DNA of 51,864 nt, from contig JAFWKQ010000001.1 of assembly GCA_017545665.1 (NCBI GenBank), positions 1 through 51,864 of the forward strand. The letters run 5' to 3'. A program made the translations under genes and the position numbers. This DNA is from Atopobiaceae bacterium (GTDB lineage: Bacteria > Actinomycetota > Coriobacteriia > Coriobacteriales > Atopobiaceae). Shown piece by piece: positions 6,145 to 14,060 of the stretch (position 1 is the first letter of the stretch; each line of letters begins with the position of its first letter). The notes below the pieces were generated by a model. It was not told where the DNA came from. It searched no databases and was given only the letters and a program-made list of their open reading frames with translations.

Positions 6145-6524
6145 TTCCTTACGGTCACCGTCCCATCCCACGTTCTCGTGTCTTGGACGCTCTTAACGAT
6201 CTCGGCTATCTTTCGGTCATCGCAGGGATGAGGCCACTTGTCGCACGAGTCCCTAAGACCCTGGTAGTAGGCCTCCCTGATGTGCGCGTCCGTGTAGGTG
6301 AGTTGTGCCTGTATGAAGTCCCAGAGCCTACGCGCGGCCTTGTCGACAAGAAACTCCTTTGACTCTTCCTTGCCGTTAACCTCGTACATCGCATATGGGA
6401 TGGCGCTTCTCGCACGAGCGGTGAACGTCACGTCGCACTCGACCTTTCCGGTGAAGGCGTTGTGCTTCACGTCGATTGCGATGAGGCGCTTGAACTCGTC
6501 GAACGTCATTGGTTGGGTCGACAT
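6141..6524 (-). CDS. Hypothetical early protein, 127 aa
   Basis: ATG at 6524 has GGAGGTGG seven bases upstream and overlaps the upstream stop by one base. The protein begins MSTQPMTFDEFKRL, contains a beta-rich middle (KVECDVTFTARARSAIPYAMYEV) and ends with helical AHIREAYYQGL and AEIVKSVQ segments. No family recognised. Confidence 0.65.
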   Translation of the reverse strand: MSTQPMTFDEFKRLIAIDVKHNAFTGKVECDVTFTARARSAIPYAMYEVNGKEESKEFLVDKAARRLWDFIQAQLTYTDAHIREAYYQGLRDSCDKWPHPCDDRKIAEIVKSVQDTRTWDGTVTVRK

Positions 6525-6697
6525 CAGTCCACCTCCTGCTCTTCTGCGGTGGCGGTGTACTCTATGTCGCCATATTCGCGTTCCCAAAGGTAGTCATGAC
6601 TGAACGCTTCTGCTATCGCGTCTTTGGGGCTTCTGGCCTCGTCGGTTTCATAGGTGCAGATATTGGTGACCTTGATGGTCACCTTATACTTGCTCAT
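6524..6697 (-). CDS. Hypothetical early protein, 57 aa
   Basis: The ATG at 6697 overlaps the upstream stop as ATGA, and the TGA overlaps the next start. The start MSKYKVTIKVTNICTYETDEA predicts two beta strands. It is followed by a helix (KDAIAEAFSHDYLWE) and an acidic tail (AEEQEVD). It is similar in size and beta-beta-alpha layout to small DNA-mimic or modifier proteins, but nothing specific can be claimed. Confidence 0.6.
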   Translation of the reverse strand: MSKYKVTIKVTNICTYETDEARSPKDAIAEAFSHDYLWEREYGDIEYTATAEEQEVD

Positions 6698-6870
6698 GAC
6701 TCAACCTTCCTCCACGGCGGCACGGTGCCACCGCGCGCCCTGATAACTTGCCAATACGTCTTCTCGTCCGTATCGACTTCTTGGCCGTTCACCTCGATGT
6801 GGTAGCTCCCGTCGAAGTCGCACCTGACCACTCCGATGGCATCGAGCGGGATGGAAACCTCGACTAGCAC
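6694..6870 (-). CDS. Hypothetical early protein, 58 aa
   Basis: The start chosen is the GTG at 6870, which has AAAGGAGGTG at ideal distance and overlaps the end of the preceding gene by seven bases. The sequence is beta-rich (VLVEVSIPLDAIGVVRC, SYHIEVNGQEVDT) with a short helix (YWQVIRARGG). No known domain. Confidence 0.6.
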   Translation of the reverse strand: MLVEVSIPLDAIGVVRCDFDGSYHIEVNGQEVDTDEKTYWQVIRARGGTVPPWRKVES

Positions 6871-7265
6871 TCGTACACCTCCTTTACGCGCCTGCCACAT
6901 TGCGGACAGTAGTTTGGCTTCCTGCAGTTAAGAACGTTGTAGCCAAGCGGCGCAAACGCCGTGCGTCCGTCGCACGTCTCGTAACTCTCGTAATTCCTTG
7001 TCGGGTACTGATGCCCGCACGCGCTGCATGTGAACTTAGGCGTGATGTGGCACGTCCCGCGCCCAATGGTGGCCTCGATAGCCTGTTCGGGGGTCGCTCG
7101 TGATATGGTCAACTCAGTTCCATACTCATCTTCCTCGTAGTAGCAGTAGCCATCCTGCTTATTGCTTGCTTTCCAGCAAGTGCGACTCATGCTTACGAGT
7201 GGTATGTCAATCCACTTCACGCCGCGCTTTGTCAGCTCGGCACGTACCTCGTCAGTCGCGCTCAT
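6864..7265 (-). CDS. Zinc-ribbon protein, 133 aa
   Basis: ATG at 7265 overlaps the upstream stop (ATGA). The N-terminal helix (DEVRAELTKRGVKW) is followed by a beta region and then ATPEQAIEATIGRGTC, similar to the protein at 2140-2496. The C-terminal half binds metal by pattern: FTCSACGH near residue 90 and NYCPQCGRRV near residue 125. Likely a paralogue of the 118-aa protein. Function unknown. Confidence 0.7.
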   Translation of the reverse strand: MSATDEVRAELTKRGVKWIDIPLVSMSRTCWKASNKQDGYCYYEEDEYGTELTISRATPEQAIEATIGRGTCHITPKFTCSACGHQYPTRNYESYETCDGRTAFAPLGYNVLNCRKPNYCPQCGRRVKEVYEC

Positions 7266-7513
7266 GCACGCCTCGCTTCCTCTCGCTCTGGCCACTCCTT
7301 GTCGTAGTAGCAGCGCTCACACACGGCGTAACCGAAGCCCACGGAAGTTTGCACCTGCATGCTCGTGTAGCACTCGCCGAAGGGAACCTCGCGCCCGCAC
7401 TGGCAGCAGTTGACAATCGTGTCCATGTCCGTCTCGTAGGTGGTGACGTGCCAATCGTCGGGCACCTGATAGGGCTCGTACACGCGCTTCTTCTCGTTGA
7501 ACCTCTGAAGCAT
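7262..7513 (-). CDS. Double-CxxC hypothetical protein, 83 aa
   Basis: I use the ATG at 7513, which overlaps the upstream stop by one base. A GTG one codon earlier is possible. Cys pairs NCCQCGREV and VCERCYYD are about 30 residues apart, with PFGECY between, matching a treble-clef or ribbon zinc site. The N-terminus is basic and Tyr-rich (RFNEKKRVYEPYQV). Function unknown. Confidence 0.65.
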   Translation of the reverse strand: MLQRFNEKKRVYEPYQVPDDWHVTTYETDMDTIVNCCQCGREVPFGECYTSMQVQTSVGFGYAVCERCYYDKEWPEREEARRA

Positions 7514-8001
7514 CACTCCGCATCACCGCCAGCCAGCCTCAACTTTTGCGCGTACTTGGCGATGGGGTCACATGGCGAACCGTCCTCCCATTCGACCCAC
7601 GCCTTGCCAAAGTCCCGCAGCACGTCCTCGACGGTGGGCTGCTTGTAGTGGCACACTTTGTCCGCGTAGTCCCATCCCCGATGCAGTTCGGATGTGTGTC
7701 CGCTACAGTTCTCGCTCAAGTAGAACAACACATGCCTGCCGTTTATCACGCCGAACCCGCAGACCGTGCGCGGCGCGGTTTTAGGAAACAGGACGCTTTT
7801 GGCTTTGTCGCCGTAGTGCCAAATCTCGCCGTCAATGTCTTTCGGCGGGCCGTCAACATTCGCTGGCATCTCGACGTAGCGCTCTGCCAGCGCCGCGTCG
7901 ATGCGGTCGGCGATTTCGTTCAGCTCTTCCACCGTGTACCATCGGGTGTTTGACGGGAACTTGTAGATGCCGCCCGTCCTCAGCTCGTCGGTTATTGTCA
8001 T
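7513..8001 (-). CDS. Hypothetical early protein, 162 aa
   Basis: ATG at 8001 has AGAGGGGA upstream. The frame is open far beyond it but runs into repeat-array sequence, so the short form is chosen. A helix (TVEELNEIADRIDAALAERY) is followed by a beta-rich, Cys- and Gly-containing domain (TVCGFGVINGRHVLFYLSENC) and a helical end (PIAKYAQKLRLAGG). No family recognised. It lies just downstream of the 8.06-8.70 kb array. Confidence 0.65.
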   Translation of the reverse strand: MTITDELRTGGIYKFPSNTRWYTVEELNEIADRIDAALAERYVEMPANVDGPPKDIDGEIWHYGDKAKSVLFPKTAPRTVCGFGVINGRHVLFYLSENCSGHTSELHRGWDYADKVCHYKQPTVEDVLRDFGKAWVEWEDGSPCDPIAKYAQKLRLAGGDAE

Positions 8002-8021
8002 TCTGTCCCCTCTCTCAACGA

Positions 8022-8057
8022 GACGGCACAGGAGCCGTTTTAAGCCCCTGTGCCGTC
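8022..8057. other. Perfect 11-bp inverted repeat between array and gene
   Basis: GACGGCACAGG (8022-8032) is matched by CCTGTGCCGTC (8047-8057) around a 14-base loop. It lies 20 bases upstream of the start of the 7513-8001 gene and at the edge of the repeat array. Neither strand has a following T run, so it is unlikely to be a simple terminator. An RNA processing or translation-control structure is possible. Confidence 0.5.
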
Positions 8058-8059
8058 CA

Positions 8060-8696
8060 AAGTGGATTACTAGTCGTGCCTTGCGCATATCGCGCCAAAA
8101 ATCGTGCTCTCCGTTGCCGTAGCTATGCTTTCCTACGTCATGCCACTCACCGCGTTGCTGTCCGGAGCCGTCGCGGTGCATGTCCTTGCTATTCCGTGGC
8201 GTGTCCATGCTTTGCCAACGCGGTGCTATTCCGTGCCGTCGCGGCGCTGGTCGGAACTGTCCTTTGCCGTTGCACATCCCCGCCTGACCTTGCCGTTGCG
8301 GTGCCAGTCGCAGTCGTGCTATGCCCCCGCCTCGTCTTGCCCCGCCTTGCCGTCGCTGTACGCATCTGTTCTAAGCCGCCGCCTACCGTAGCCCCGCTAT
8401 GCCGTCGCTTTGCCCTGCCTTGCCATCGATACGCATTTCCTATCCGAGCATTCCTGTGCCGCTGCCTCGCGGCGCTTAGAATCAGCATTGCCATTGCAGG
8501 TCTTAGCCGTTCTTTGCCCTTGCAGAGCAGAACTTTTCGCCGCCTAGCTGTGCCGTTGCGTCTCATAGCTTTGCGGGTCATCGCCCCTCGACGCTTTGCC
8601 GTTGCTTTTCACCTCACATCAGAGCTATGCCTTAGCTACGGCTACGCCTTACTCAGCTTTTCCGTCGCGCCGCACATCTAGGCTATGCCGTCGCTA
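8060..8696. repeat. Degenerate short-period repeat array 1 (TGCCGTYGC motif)
   Basis: About 640 bases without a convincing gene are filled by diverged copies of TGCCGTTGC/TGCCGTCGC (GCRACGGCA on the coding strand), at least ten near-exact. GC steps are spaced mostly in multiples of five with occasional six. It starts directly after the TAG of the RAMP-like gene at 8697-9365. Long open frames on both strands (about 240 codons on plus, 130 on minus) are low-complexity by-products of the repeats and have no ribosome binding sites. The copies are too diverged and close-packed for a CRISPR. Confidence 0.75.
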
Positions 8697-9365
8697 CTAT
8701 CGCATGTTGTCGAAAACGACCTCGCCAGTGTCCTTGTCGGTGATGGTGCAGACGAACGCGCCGTAGCCAGCGTTGCGCCACTGGCAGAGGCCTCGCAGCT
8801 GCCCGTAGGAGAACCACTCGATGAGGCACTTGGTCAGCGAGACACCAGGCTTCGACTTCGTACCCTTGGTCTTGGCCGCGAGCAGCTTCACGTCGAACGA
8901 GCAGGTCGTGCCAGCGTCAAGCATCTCGGAAGCCGCAAGCGCGACTCGCGGGTAGGGAGGCGTGTCGATGCGAAGCGGACGCTCAAGCACGCGGATGCCG
9001 CTGCCCTCTGGCATGTTCAGCTTGATGTTTCTCGGTGACGGGAAGATGAGCGTGTCAATCCTGGTCTTGTAGGCCACAAGCCCTGCTGAGGTGCTTCCGT
9101 CAGCGTCACGCATGCTCTTGCATGCGTCTTTCATGAAGCCCTTGATCATGTAATCCCAGAGGAAGGGTTGACCGTCCTTGGTCTTGGGGAACACCGTCGT
9201 TCCGCGCTGCTCGACCGCCTCGACGCCAAGCGACTCGACCTCTTCCTTGAGCGACGGCGCGTCGGGTGCCTTGGACGCGATGAACTGCTCGTGGATGCGA
9301 GGGTTGCTGCTCGCGGTTCCGAGCACGGGCTGGATGAACTTCAGGTCGACGTGGTAGATAATCAT
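8697..9365 (-). CDS. RAMP-like phage protein A (array-associated), 222 aa
   Basis: The order of segments is a beta-strand start (IIYHVDLKFIQPVLG), a central helix (MIKGFMKDACKSM), beta-rich middle parts, then a C-terminal helix plus Gly-rich loop (YGQLRGLCQWRNAGYGAFV). The protein at 20725-21408 has the same order (PLLI-like start, GIKQSIITGAYR, then FGGFVVGIGEWRPERDGQFG), so I regard them as one family. The terminal G-rich loop with basic residues resembles that of RAMP/Cas7-type RNA-binding proteins; this similarity is inference. Each gene is followed at once by a repeat array. Start: ATG 9365. Confidence 0.6.
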   Translation of the reverse strand: MIIYHVDLKFIQPVLGTASSNPRIHEQFIASKAPDAPSLKEEVESLGVEAVEQRGTTVFPKTKDGQPFLWDYMIKGFMKDACKSMRDADGSTSAGLVAYKTRIDTLIFPSPRNIKLNMPEGSGIRVLERPLRIDTPPYPRVALAASEMLDAGTTCSFDVKLLAAKTKGTKSKPGVSLTKCLIEWFSYGQLRGLCQWRNAGYGAFVCTITDKDTGEVVFDNMR

Positions 9366-9718
9366 TGTTCGCTCTCTCTCTCGATGTGCATGTATCTCTC
9401 GATGGCTTCCCTCGCCTCAAGCCAGCCATGGCAGCAGACCGCGACGTAGCCAAGCTCGTTGAGCCACATGAGCCACTTCTTCTGCGACTCGCTCAACTTC
9501 CCACCCTTGGCTCTCTTCATCTCGATGAACATGCCATGCTTGCCGTCCATCGGTACGGGAAGCATCAGGTCTGGCACGCCCGACCTCACTCCGAGCGGCG
9601 TGTCGTGATGGTGGTTCTCGTTGGGTATGTGAAACAGGAGCTGCCCCCACGAGAAGTGGCGAGCCCATTGGACGAGCTGCGCCTGCTCCCAGTCTTCAGT
9701 TGCGTTGTTCGGTTTCAA
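9362..9718 (-). CDS. VRR-NUC domain nuclease
   Basis: The protein matches the small phage VRR-NUC family (PD-(D/E)XK fold, flap or Holliday junction nuclease). It has EQAQLVQWAR, FHIPNEN, GVRSGVPDLMLPV (the catalytic Asp), FIEMKRAKGG (the E-x-K), and LSESQKKWLMWLNELGY. The length of about 118 residues is usual for stand-alone members. The start is uncertain: a TTG at 9718 follows GGAG, while a GTG at 9739 lacks a ribosome binding site. The stop overlaps the next gene's ATG. It probably processes branched DNA during replication. Confidence 0.85.
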   Translation of the reverse strand: MKPNNATEDWEQAQLVQWARHFSWGQLLFHIPNENHHHDTPLGVRSGVPDLMLPVPMDGKHGMFIEMKRAKGGKLSESQKKWLMWLNELGYVAVCCHGWLEAREAIERYMHIERESEQ

Positions 9719-9739
9719 AATTCCCAATCTCCAAGACAC

Positions 9740-9866
9740 CAGACAGGACAGGGGATGGGGAGGGGGGCATCAAGCCCCTCCCCTCCCATCTCCGTCCGTC
9801 TGTTGGATTGGTCGTGAGTTATGAGTCTGAGTTATTCCCCTATTAGGGGGTTTCGTAACTCATAAC
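9740..9866. promoter_or_regulatory. Intergenic region with nested inverted repeats (TGAGTTA/TAACTCA)
   Basis: Two structures stand out. At about 9755-9792 a G-run and a matching C-run (GGGGAGGGG / CCCCTCCCC) can form a hairpin. At 9814-9871 two TGAGTTA copies face two TAACTCA copies, with an inner CCCC-TATTA-GGGG hairpin. The outer arms pair over 12 bases (TGAGTTATGAGT). The same heptamer pair occurs upstream of the ArgR-like gene at 47216-47255. An operator or attenuator between the helicase and nuclease genes is likely. Confidence 0.5.
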
Positions 9867-12056
9867 TCATAGGCTCGTCTGGCCTCCCTTCAGGAGCCAG
9901 TCGCGGTTCTTCATGACGCTTCCGGCCTTGCTTCTCTTGGGTACGTACTCGCGCCTTCCGTACGTGATACACTCGGCTCCATTGACGGTCACGACCCTCA
10001 CTGGCCCAGCGTCGGGCGTGAGCACCGTAGCGGCCATCAGCTTCTCGCTCTTCGATACCGTGTCCTTCATGATTGACGGGCTGAAACCAGTGACCGCCAT
10101 GAGGTCTTCGGTCGCGATGGCGTTGTCGCGCGACACGTCGGTCTCCATCTCGAACTGGGTCTCAAGCTCCTCGACGTGGTCTACCTTGCGACGTTGACCC
10201 TTGGCCACGCCCTGCTCGCCTACGTCGCTCGTCGACGCAAGCACCTTGCCCTCGTCTGGCACGTGCAGCGGCCAGTCGAACCACACGTCGAAGTCTGGCG
10301 GGGTCGGGAACTCTCGCAGGGTTGCGGACACGCGCCATCCCGTAGGCGTGACCGTGCCGCTCCTTATCTGCCTGTAGGTCGCTATCTTCCCATCGTCCAC
10401 CTTCAGTTCGCTCATGGCCAAGATGGCGTCTGGGTCTCGGCTGAACACGCCAGAACCGCTCGCGCGGTCTGCCGCGTTGCCGTACTTTGATGCCGCCCCC
10501 TTGCTAAAGTGGTGGCTGTAGACCATCGCGCAGCCGCACTCGGTCGCGATGGAGTCGAACAGGTTGCAGAACAGCGCCATGTCGCTCGCGGCGTTCTCGT
10601 CACCCGTGATGACCTTGTAGATGGGGTCGATGATCATGGCCTTCAGGCCACGATCCTTGTAGCGCCGTATCAGCGTCGGGGCCAGCTTGTCGAGCGGCAC
10701 CGACCGACCACGCAAATTGAGCACCAGCACGTCGCTGCCGTGAGTGCCGCCGCCCATCGCGTTGTAGATGTCCTTGAACCTGTGCTTGCAGCTGATGCCG
10801 TCAAGCTCCAAGTTCACGTAGAGCACCTTGCCGCGCGTGACGCTGTGTCCTAGCCAAGGCTTGCCCTCGGCGATGCAGACGGCCAGCTCCATGAGCAGGA
10901 AGCTCTTGCCAGCCTTCGACGGAGCCGCGAGCAGCATCTTGTGGCCCTCGCGCAGAAGACCGCTGATAAGCTCTGGCGATAGGTCTGGAAGGTCGCTGAG
11001 GTCTCCCAGCGGCTCTTCCTCGGGAAGCGTGTCGTTCTCTTCCTCGACCCATTCTCGCCACTCGTCCCACGAGCGTTTGCCGATGTCACGAGCGACGATT
11101 CGCTGCCACTCTTCACCGCGCTTGACTCCTGGCATGCGGCTGTAGCGCGACGGGTTCTTGTTCGCCTCGTCGACATGCAGGCCGTTCTTGGAGCAGAAGG
11201 CGTAGAGGAACGTCACGCGCTCACGGTACTCGCCGATGTTCAGCGCGTCGACCTTTACGATGGCATGCAGCGAATGGTGGCCGCTGTGTACCAAGAAGCG
11301 GATGGGCAGCTCCAACTTGCGGTAGATGGCGTACTGCGTCTCGATGTCATCCTCGTCGGACTCTATGAGCGCGTTGGCGAACCTCGTCACGTTCGAGTTG
11401 CCGTCACCATGGCCGTCGAGCGGGTTGATGCGGACGTAGCAGCCGTCATCGCCCTTGACGCCGAAGGCCTCGCGCACGGCCTGAGCGTTCAGGTCTGAGA
11501 CGCCAGCCTTCTTCATCGGGCCGCTCTCAACGTCCCTCACGACCATGCCAGCCGTGAAGCTGTGCGCGTTGACCGTTGGCACGAGCCTATCGTCCTTGCG
11601 GGAGAACTCTCCGTTGAAGCCGATGTACTCTTCGGGCTCGAACATCCCGTTGAGGTACGCCAGAGCGTCTGCCCTCGGGTCGTACTTGTCCTTGTCGAAC
11701 TCCGGAAGGTTCTCCCTCTCGGTTGTCTTGTCAACGAAGACGTAGTCTCGCGTAGGAGATGCGTCCTTGATGGTCTGACCGAGAATCAGTTCCTCGCCGT
11801 AGTCATCAGACCAGCCGTTGAGCCTCGCCAGATGGTCGATTGTGCCGCCCGTAGCGGGATCGCCAGCGTTCTGCTCGTTGAAGCTGCGCCACTTGCGCTC
11901 GCAGACGCCCTCTTGGTACTTGGGAGAACTGCGGCTCCAATCGTCCCAGACCTCCCAGCCGTAGCCCTCGTGCTTGAGCGCCATGCCGACCAGCATCCAC
12001 TGGTCATACGAGTCAGAGTCGATATAGGCAAGCTGCTCAAGAATCTTCTCGCTCAT
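9867..12056 (-). CDS. Primase-helicase (AEP-like primase plus RepA/AAA_25 helicase), 729 aa
   Basis: Residues 1-85 match PriCT_2-type primase accessory domains (YDQWMLVGMALKHEGYG, then TIDHLARLNGW). Residues about 150-330 look like an archaeo-eukaryotic-type primase, with ALIESDEDD supplying acidic residues and FLVHSGHHSLHAIV the s-x-H motif. Residues 370-620 are a RecA-like hexameric helicase: Walker A APSKAGKS at about 378-385, Walker B LKAMIIDPIY near 475, then VYSHHFSKG. It would unwind and prime phage DNA. ATG at 12056 with AGGATG upstream. Order of domains and length fit phage primase-polymerase/helicase fusions. Confidence 0.85.
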   Translation of the reverse strand: MSEKILEQLAYIDSDSYDQWMLVGMALKHEGYGWEVWDDWSRSSPKYQEGVCERKWRSFNEQNAGDPATGGTIDHLARLNGWSDDYGEELILGQTIKDASPTRDYVFVDKTTERENLPEFDKDKYDPRADALAYLNGMFEPEEYIGFNGEFSRKDDRLVPTVNAHSFTAGMVVRDVESGPMKKAGVSDLNAQAVREAFGVKGDDGCYVRINPLDGHGDGNSNVTRFANALIESDEDDIETQYAIYRKLELPIRFLVHSGHHSLHAIVKVDALNIGEYRERVTFLYAFCSKNGLHVDEANKNPSRYSRMPGVKRGEEWQRIVARDIGKRSWDEWREWVEEENDTLPEEEPLGDLSDLPDLSPELISGLLREGHKMLLAAPSKAGKSFLLMELAVCIAEGKPWLGHSVTRGKVLYVNLELDGISCKHRFKDIYNAMGGGTHGSDVLVLNLRGRSVPLDKLAPTLIRRYKDRGLKAMIIDPIYKVITGDENAASDMALFCNLFDSIATECGCAMVYSHHFSKGAASKYGNAADRASGSGVFSRDPDAILAMSELKVDDGKIATYRQIRSGTVTPTGWRVSATLREFPTPPDFDVWFDWPLHVPDEGKVLASTSDVGEQGVAKGQRRKVDHVEELETQFEMETDVSRDNAIATEDLMAVTGFSPSIMKDTVSKSEKLMAATVLTPDAGPVRVVTVNGAECITYGRREYVPKRSKAGSVMKNRDWLLKGGQTSL

Positions 12057-12186
12057 CGTTCATCCTGTGAAGCTCGTAGGCTATGACTGACAGCTGCGCG
12101 ACTATCATGTCAAGCCGCTCTTCTAGGCCGTTCTTGGCTGGCTCTGAGCCTGCGCACATGCGGTCTACGTCCTCAGCTTGGCTCAC
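12037..12186 (-). CDS. Hypothetical early protein, 49 aa
   Basis: The GTG at 12186 overlaps the upstream TGA (GTGA) and the 3' end overlaps the primase-helicase start by 20 bases. The product is acidic and helical (NGLEERLDMIVAQLSVIAYELHRM). The coupled position supports it. No function recognised. Confidence 0.5.
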   Translation of the reverse strand: MSQAEDVDRMCAGSEPAKNGLEERLDMIVAQLSVIAYELHRMNDEREDS

Positions 12187-12533
12187 TCGGCATCACGCTC
12201 CGCCCTTAGCTCTTCGAGGACATCGCGCCACTTCTTGTTACGCCCAGCTCTCATAGCCATCAGCAGAGCGGCCTCGTCGACGATCTCTTCCTTGTGTCTG
12301 TCAATCCAAGCATCCATGCGCTCGTCGATGTACGCCTTCCAGTCAATCTCTTTGTCGTTGTTGGGCTTCGGGTTGCGGTAGTAGCCCCTGTCCTTGCCAG
12401 GGAGCACGGAGAGAAGGCCGTCCATCACGGCCTCTCGGATGGCCTTCTTGACCTCTTCCTCGCCAAGCTGTGCCACCTGCTCTTCGATGGGCGAGGTGTC
12501 GAACGAGAACGGGATCGTTACGTTGTGAATCAT
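12183..12533 (-). CDS. Hypothetical early protein, 116 aa
   Basis: ATG at 12533 follows AAGGAG. After a short beta start (IHNVTIPFSFDTS) come helical stretches (VKKAIREAVMDGL; YIDERMDAWIDRHKEEIVDE) and a basic/acidic tail. Small proteins of this design often sit beside the helicase in Gram-positive phage replication modules, but their role is not established. Confidence 0.65.
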   Translation of the reverse strand: MIHNVTIPFSFDTSPIEEQVAQLGEEEVKKAIREAVMDGLLSVLPGKDRGYYRNPKPNNDKEIDWKAYIDERMDAWIDRHKEEIVDEAALLMAMRAGRNKKWRDVLEELRAERDAE

Positions 12534-12542
12534 GCTTGCTCC

Positions 12543-14060
12543 TTACATCGGCACGTAGGTTGCCGGATTGATGTCGTACGGTACGCGCCACCTGTTCTCC
12601 GCGAGCCTACCAATCATGTCGCTCGCCTGCTCGAACGTCCAAAGCCCTACGTTCTGGAAGCCCTTCTGCTCAAGCATTCGCATCTGTTTGGCGGTTGCCA
12701 AGCCTTGCCTGCGACGGTTGAGAATCACGTCGATAATCACGCTCGCTTGTCCCTTGCACATGCCGTCAGTGTTGACACCAGCTTGCTCGATGAGCTTTAT
12801 TTGCTTCTCGGTCGCTGGCTCCTTTTCCCACGGCCATTCAGGCTCGTAGTCAGTGAGTGCCACCTCGTTCACGTCCACGAAGAACGTCAACGGGTCGACC
12901 AACCTCGCCTTTCGCTTTGCGTTGGCTCGGATGGCGTCTGCCAGAGCGTTCCTGCGCTGTTCCTCAACGTCGGTCAGAGCGCCGAACAGCTCAAGCTCTT
13001 CCTCAACGGCCTTCTCGGACACCTTCTGGGCATCCTCGTCGTTGCCCGTGATGAGAGACGCTGGCCTGCACAGATCGTGCTTGGTCGAGAGCCAGAGGAA
13101 GTCGAGGATGAGGCAGTCCTTCTTGTTGTGGGCAAGCCTAGTCCCACGACCAATCATCTGGCTGTAGAGGCTTCTCACTTTGGTGGGCCTGAGCACCACG
13201 ACGCAGTCAACGTCTGGGCAGTCATAGCCCTCGGTCAATAACATCGCGTTACACATGACCGCGCCCTTGCCAGCGCGAGAGAACCATTCCAGCTTCTCCT
13301 TGCGGTCTTGCGACTGCCCGTTGACCTCCTGAGCGTCGAAGCCGTAGCTTCTTAGCATCTCGGCGAACTCCTGAGCCATCCTGACCAGCGGTAGAAACAC
13401 GATGGTCTTCCTGTCCATCGCGTGCTCGGCCATCGACTTGGCAATCTCCGGAAGGTAAGGCTCCAACGCCTCGACCAAGCCCGTGACCTCGAAGTCACCG
13501 ACCCTGGTCTTGACCTTGGTGAGGTCAATGTCGATGGGGATTGTCCTCGCGACTATCGGCGATAGGTAGCCTTCCTGCACAGCGCGTCGAAGCCCGTACT
13601 CGTAGGCGATGCCCTCAAACACCTTGCCAAGACCTTTGCGGTCTGGCGTCGCGGTCAGCCCTAAGACCTTCGCGTATGGGTACTGTGCGAGGATTCGTTG
13701 GTAGCTGTCAGAGACCGCGTGATGGGCCTCGTCGATGATGAGCGTCTTGAATCCGTCGTATCTGGGACGGTTGATGAGCGTCTGGACGCTGCCGACCGTG
13801 ATTGGCTGTATGTCCGTCTCGGAGCCCTTGACCTTGCCAGCGCCTCCGAACGTCGAGCGTGCCTGCTCTATCAGCTCGTCACGATGCGCCAAGAAGAAGA
13901 CCGACCCGTTCGCGAGTCGGTCTTCAACAATCTGCTTCGCCATGACCGTCTTGCCCGTGCCTGTGGCGCAGACCAGCAGCTCCTTGTCCCACTCCTGCCA
14001 GTGGGAATGGACTGCCGCGACGGCCTCCTGTTGGTAGGGTCTGAGCTGCCTAGTAACCAT
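12543..14060 (-). CDS. DEAH-type superfamily 2 helicase, 505 aa
   Basis: Clear SF2 motifs: Q-like RPYQQEAV at 7-14, Walker A ATGTGKT at 32-38, FFLAHRDELIEQA (Ia), IIDEAHHAVSD with DEAH at 110-113, GLTATPDR (III), then a second RecA domain with IVFLPLVRM, GYDCPDVDCVVVLRPT and SQMIGRGTRL (motif VI). It is the ResIII/XPB-like helicase common in phage replication modules next to a DUF669 protein, and probably remodels replication or recombination forks. ATG at 14060; the 5' end overlaps the neighbour by 11 bases. The C-terminal 150 residues are helical and unique. Confidence 0.9.
   Translation of the reverse strand: MVTRQLRPYQQEAVAAVHSHWQEWDKELLVCATGTGKTVMAKQIVEDRLANGSVFFLAHRDELIEQARSTFGGAGKVKGSETDIQPITVGSVQTLINRPRYDGFKTLIIDEAHHAVSDSYQRILAQYPYAKVLGLTATPDRKGLGKVFEGIAYEYGLRRAVQEGYLSPIVARTIPIDIDLTKVKTRVGDFEVTGLVEALEPYLPEIAKSMAEHAMDRKTIVFLPLVRMAQEFAEMLRSYGFDAQEVNGQSQDRKEKLEWFSRAGKGAVMCNAMLLTEGYDCPDVDCVVVLRPTKVRSLYSQMIGRGTRLAHNKKDCLILDFLWLSTKHDLCRPASLITGNDEDAQKVSEKAVEEELELFGALTDVEEQRRNALADAIRANAKRKARLVDPLTFFVDVNEVALTDYEPEWPWEKEPATEKQIKLIEQAGVNTDGMCKGQASVIIDVILNRRRQGLATAKQMRMLEQKGFQNVGLWTFEQASDMIGRLAENRWRVPYDINPATYVPM

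Noticed and set aside
7950..8681. Plus-strand open frame of about 243 codons across array 1
   Set aside because: Composition follows the TGCCGTYGC repeats (runs of Arg/Ala/Leu/Pro/Ser/Cys), no ribosome binding site, and a minus-strand frame of the same kind overlaps it; no protein-like segments.
8060..8696. CRISPR array interpretation of the 8 kb repeats
   Set aside because: Units are 5-11 bases, highly diverged and contiguous; there are no 25-40-base identical repeats with unique spacers, and no cas genes. The same holds for 20313-20724.
12294..13241. Plus-strand frame of about 315 codons opposite the DEAH helicase
   Set aside because: Antisense shadow; the minus strand carries complete helicase motifs.
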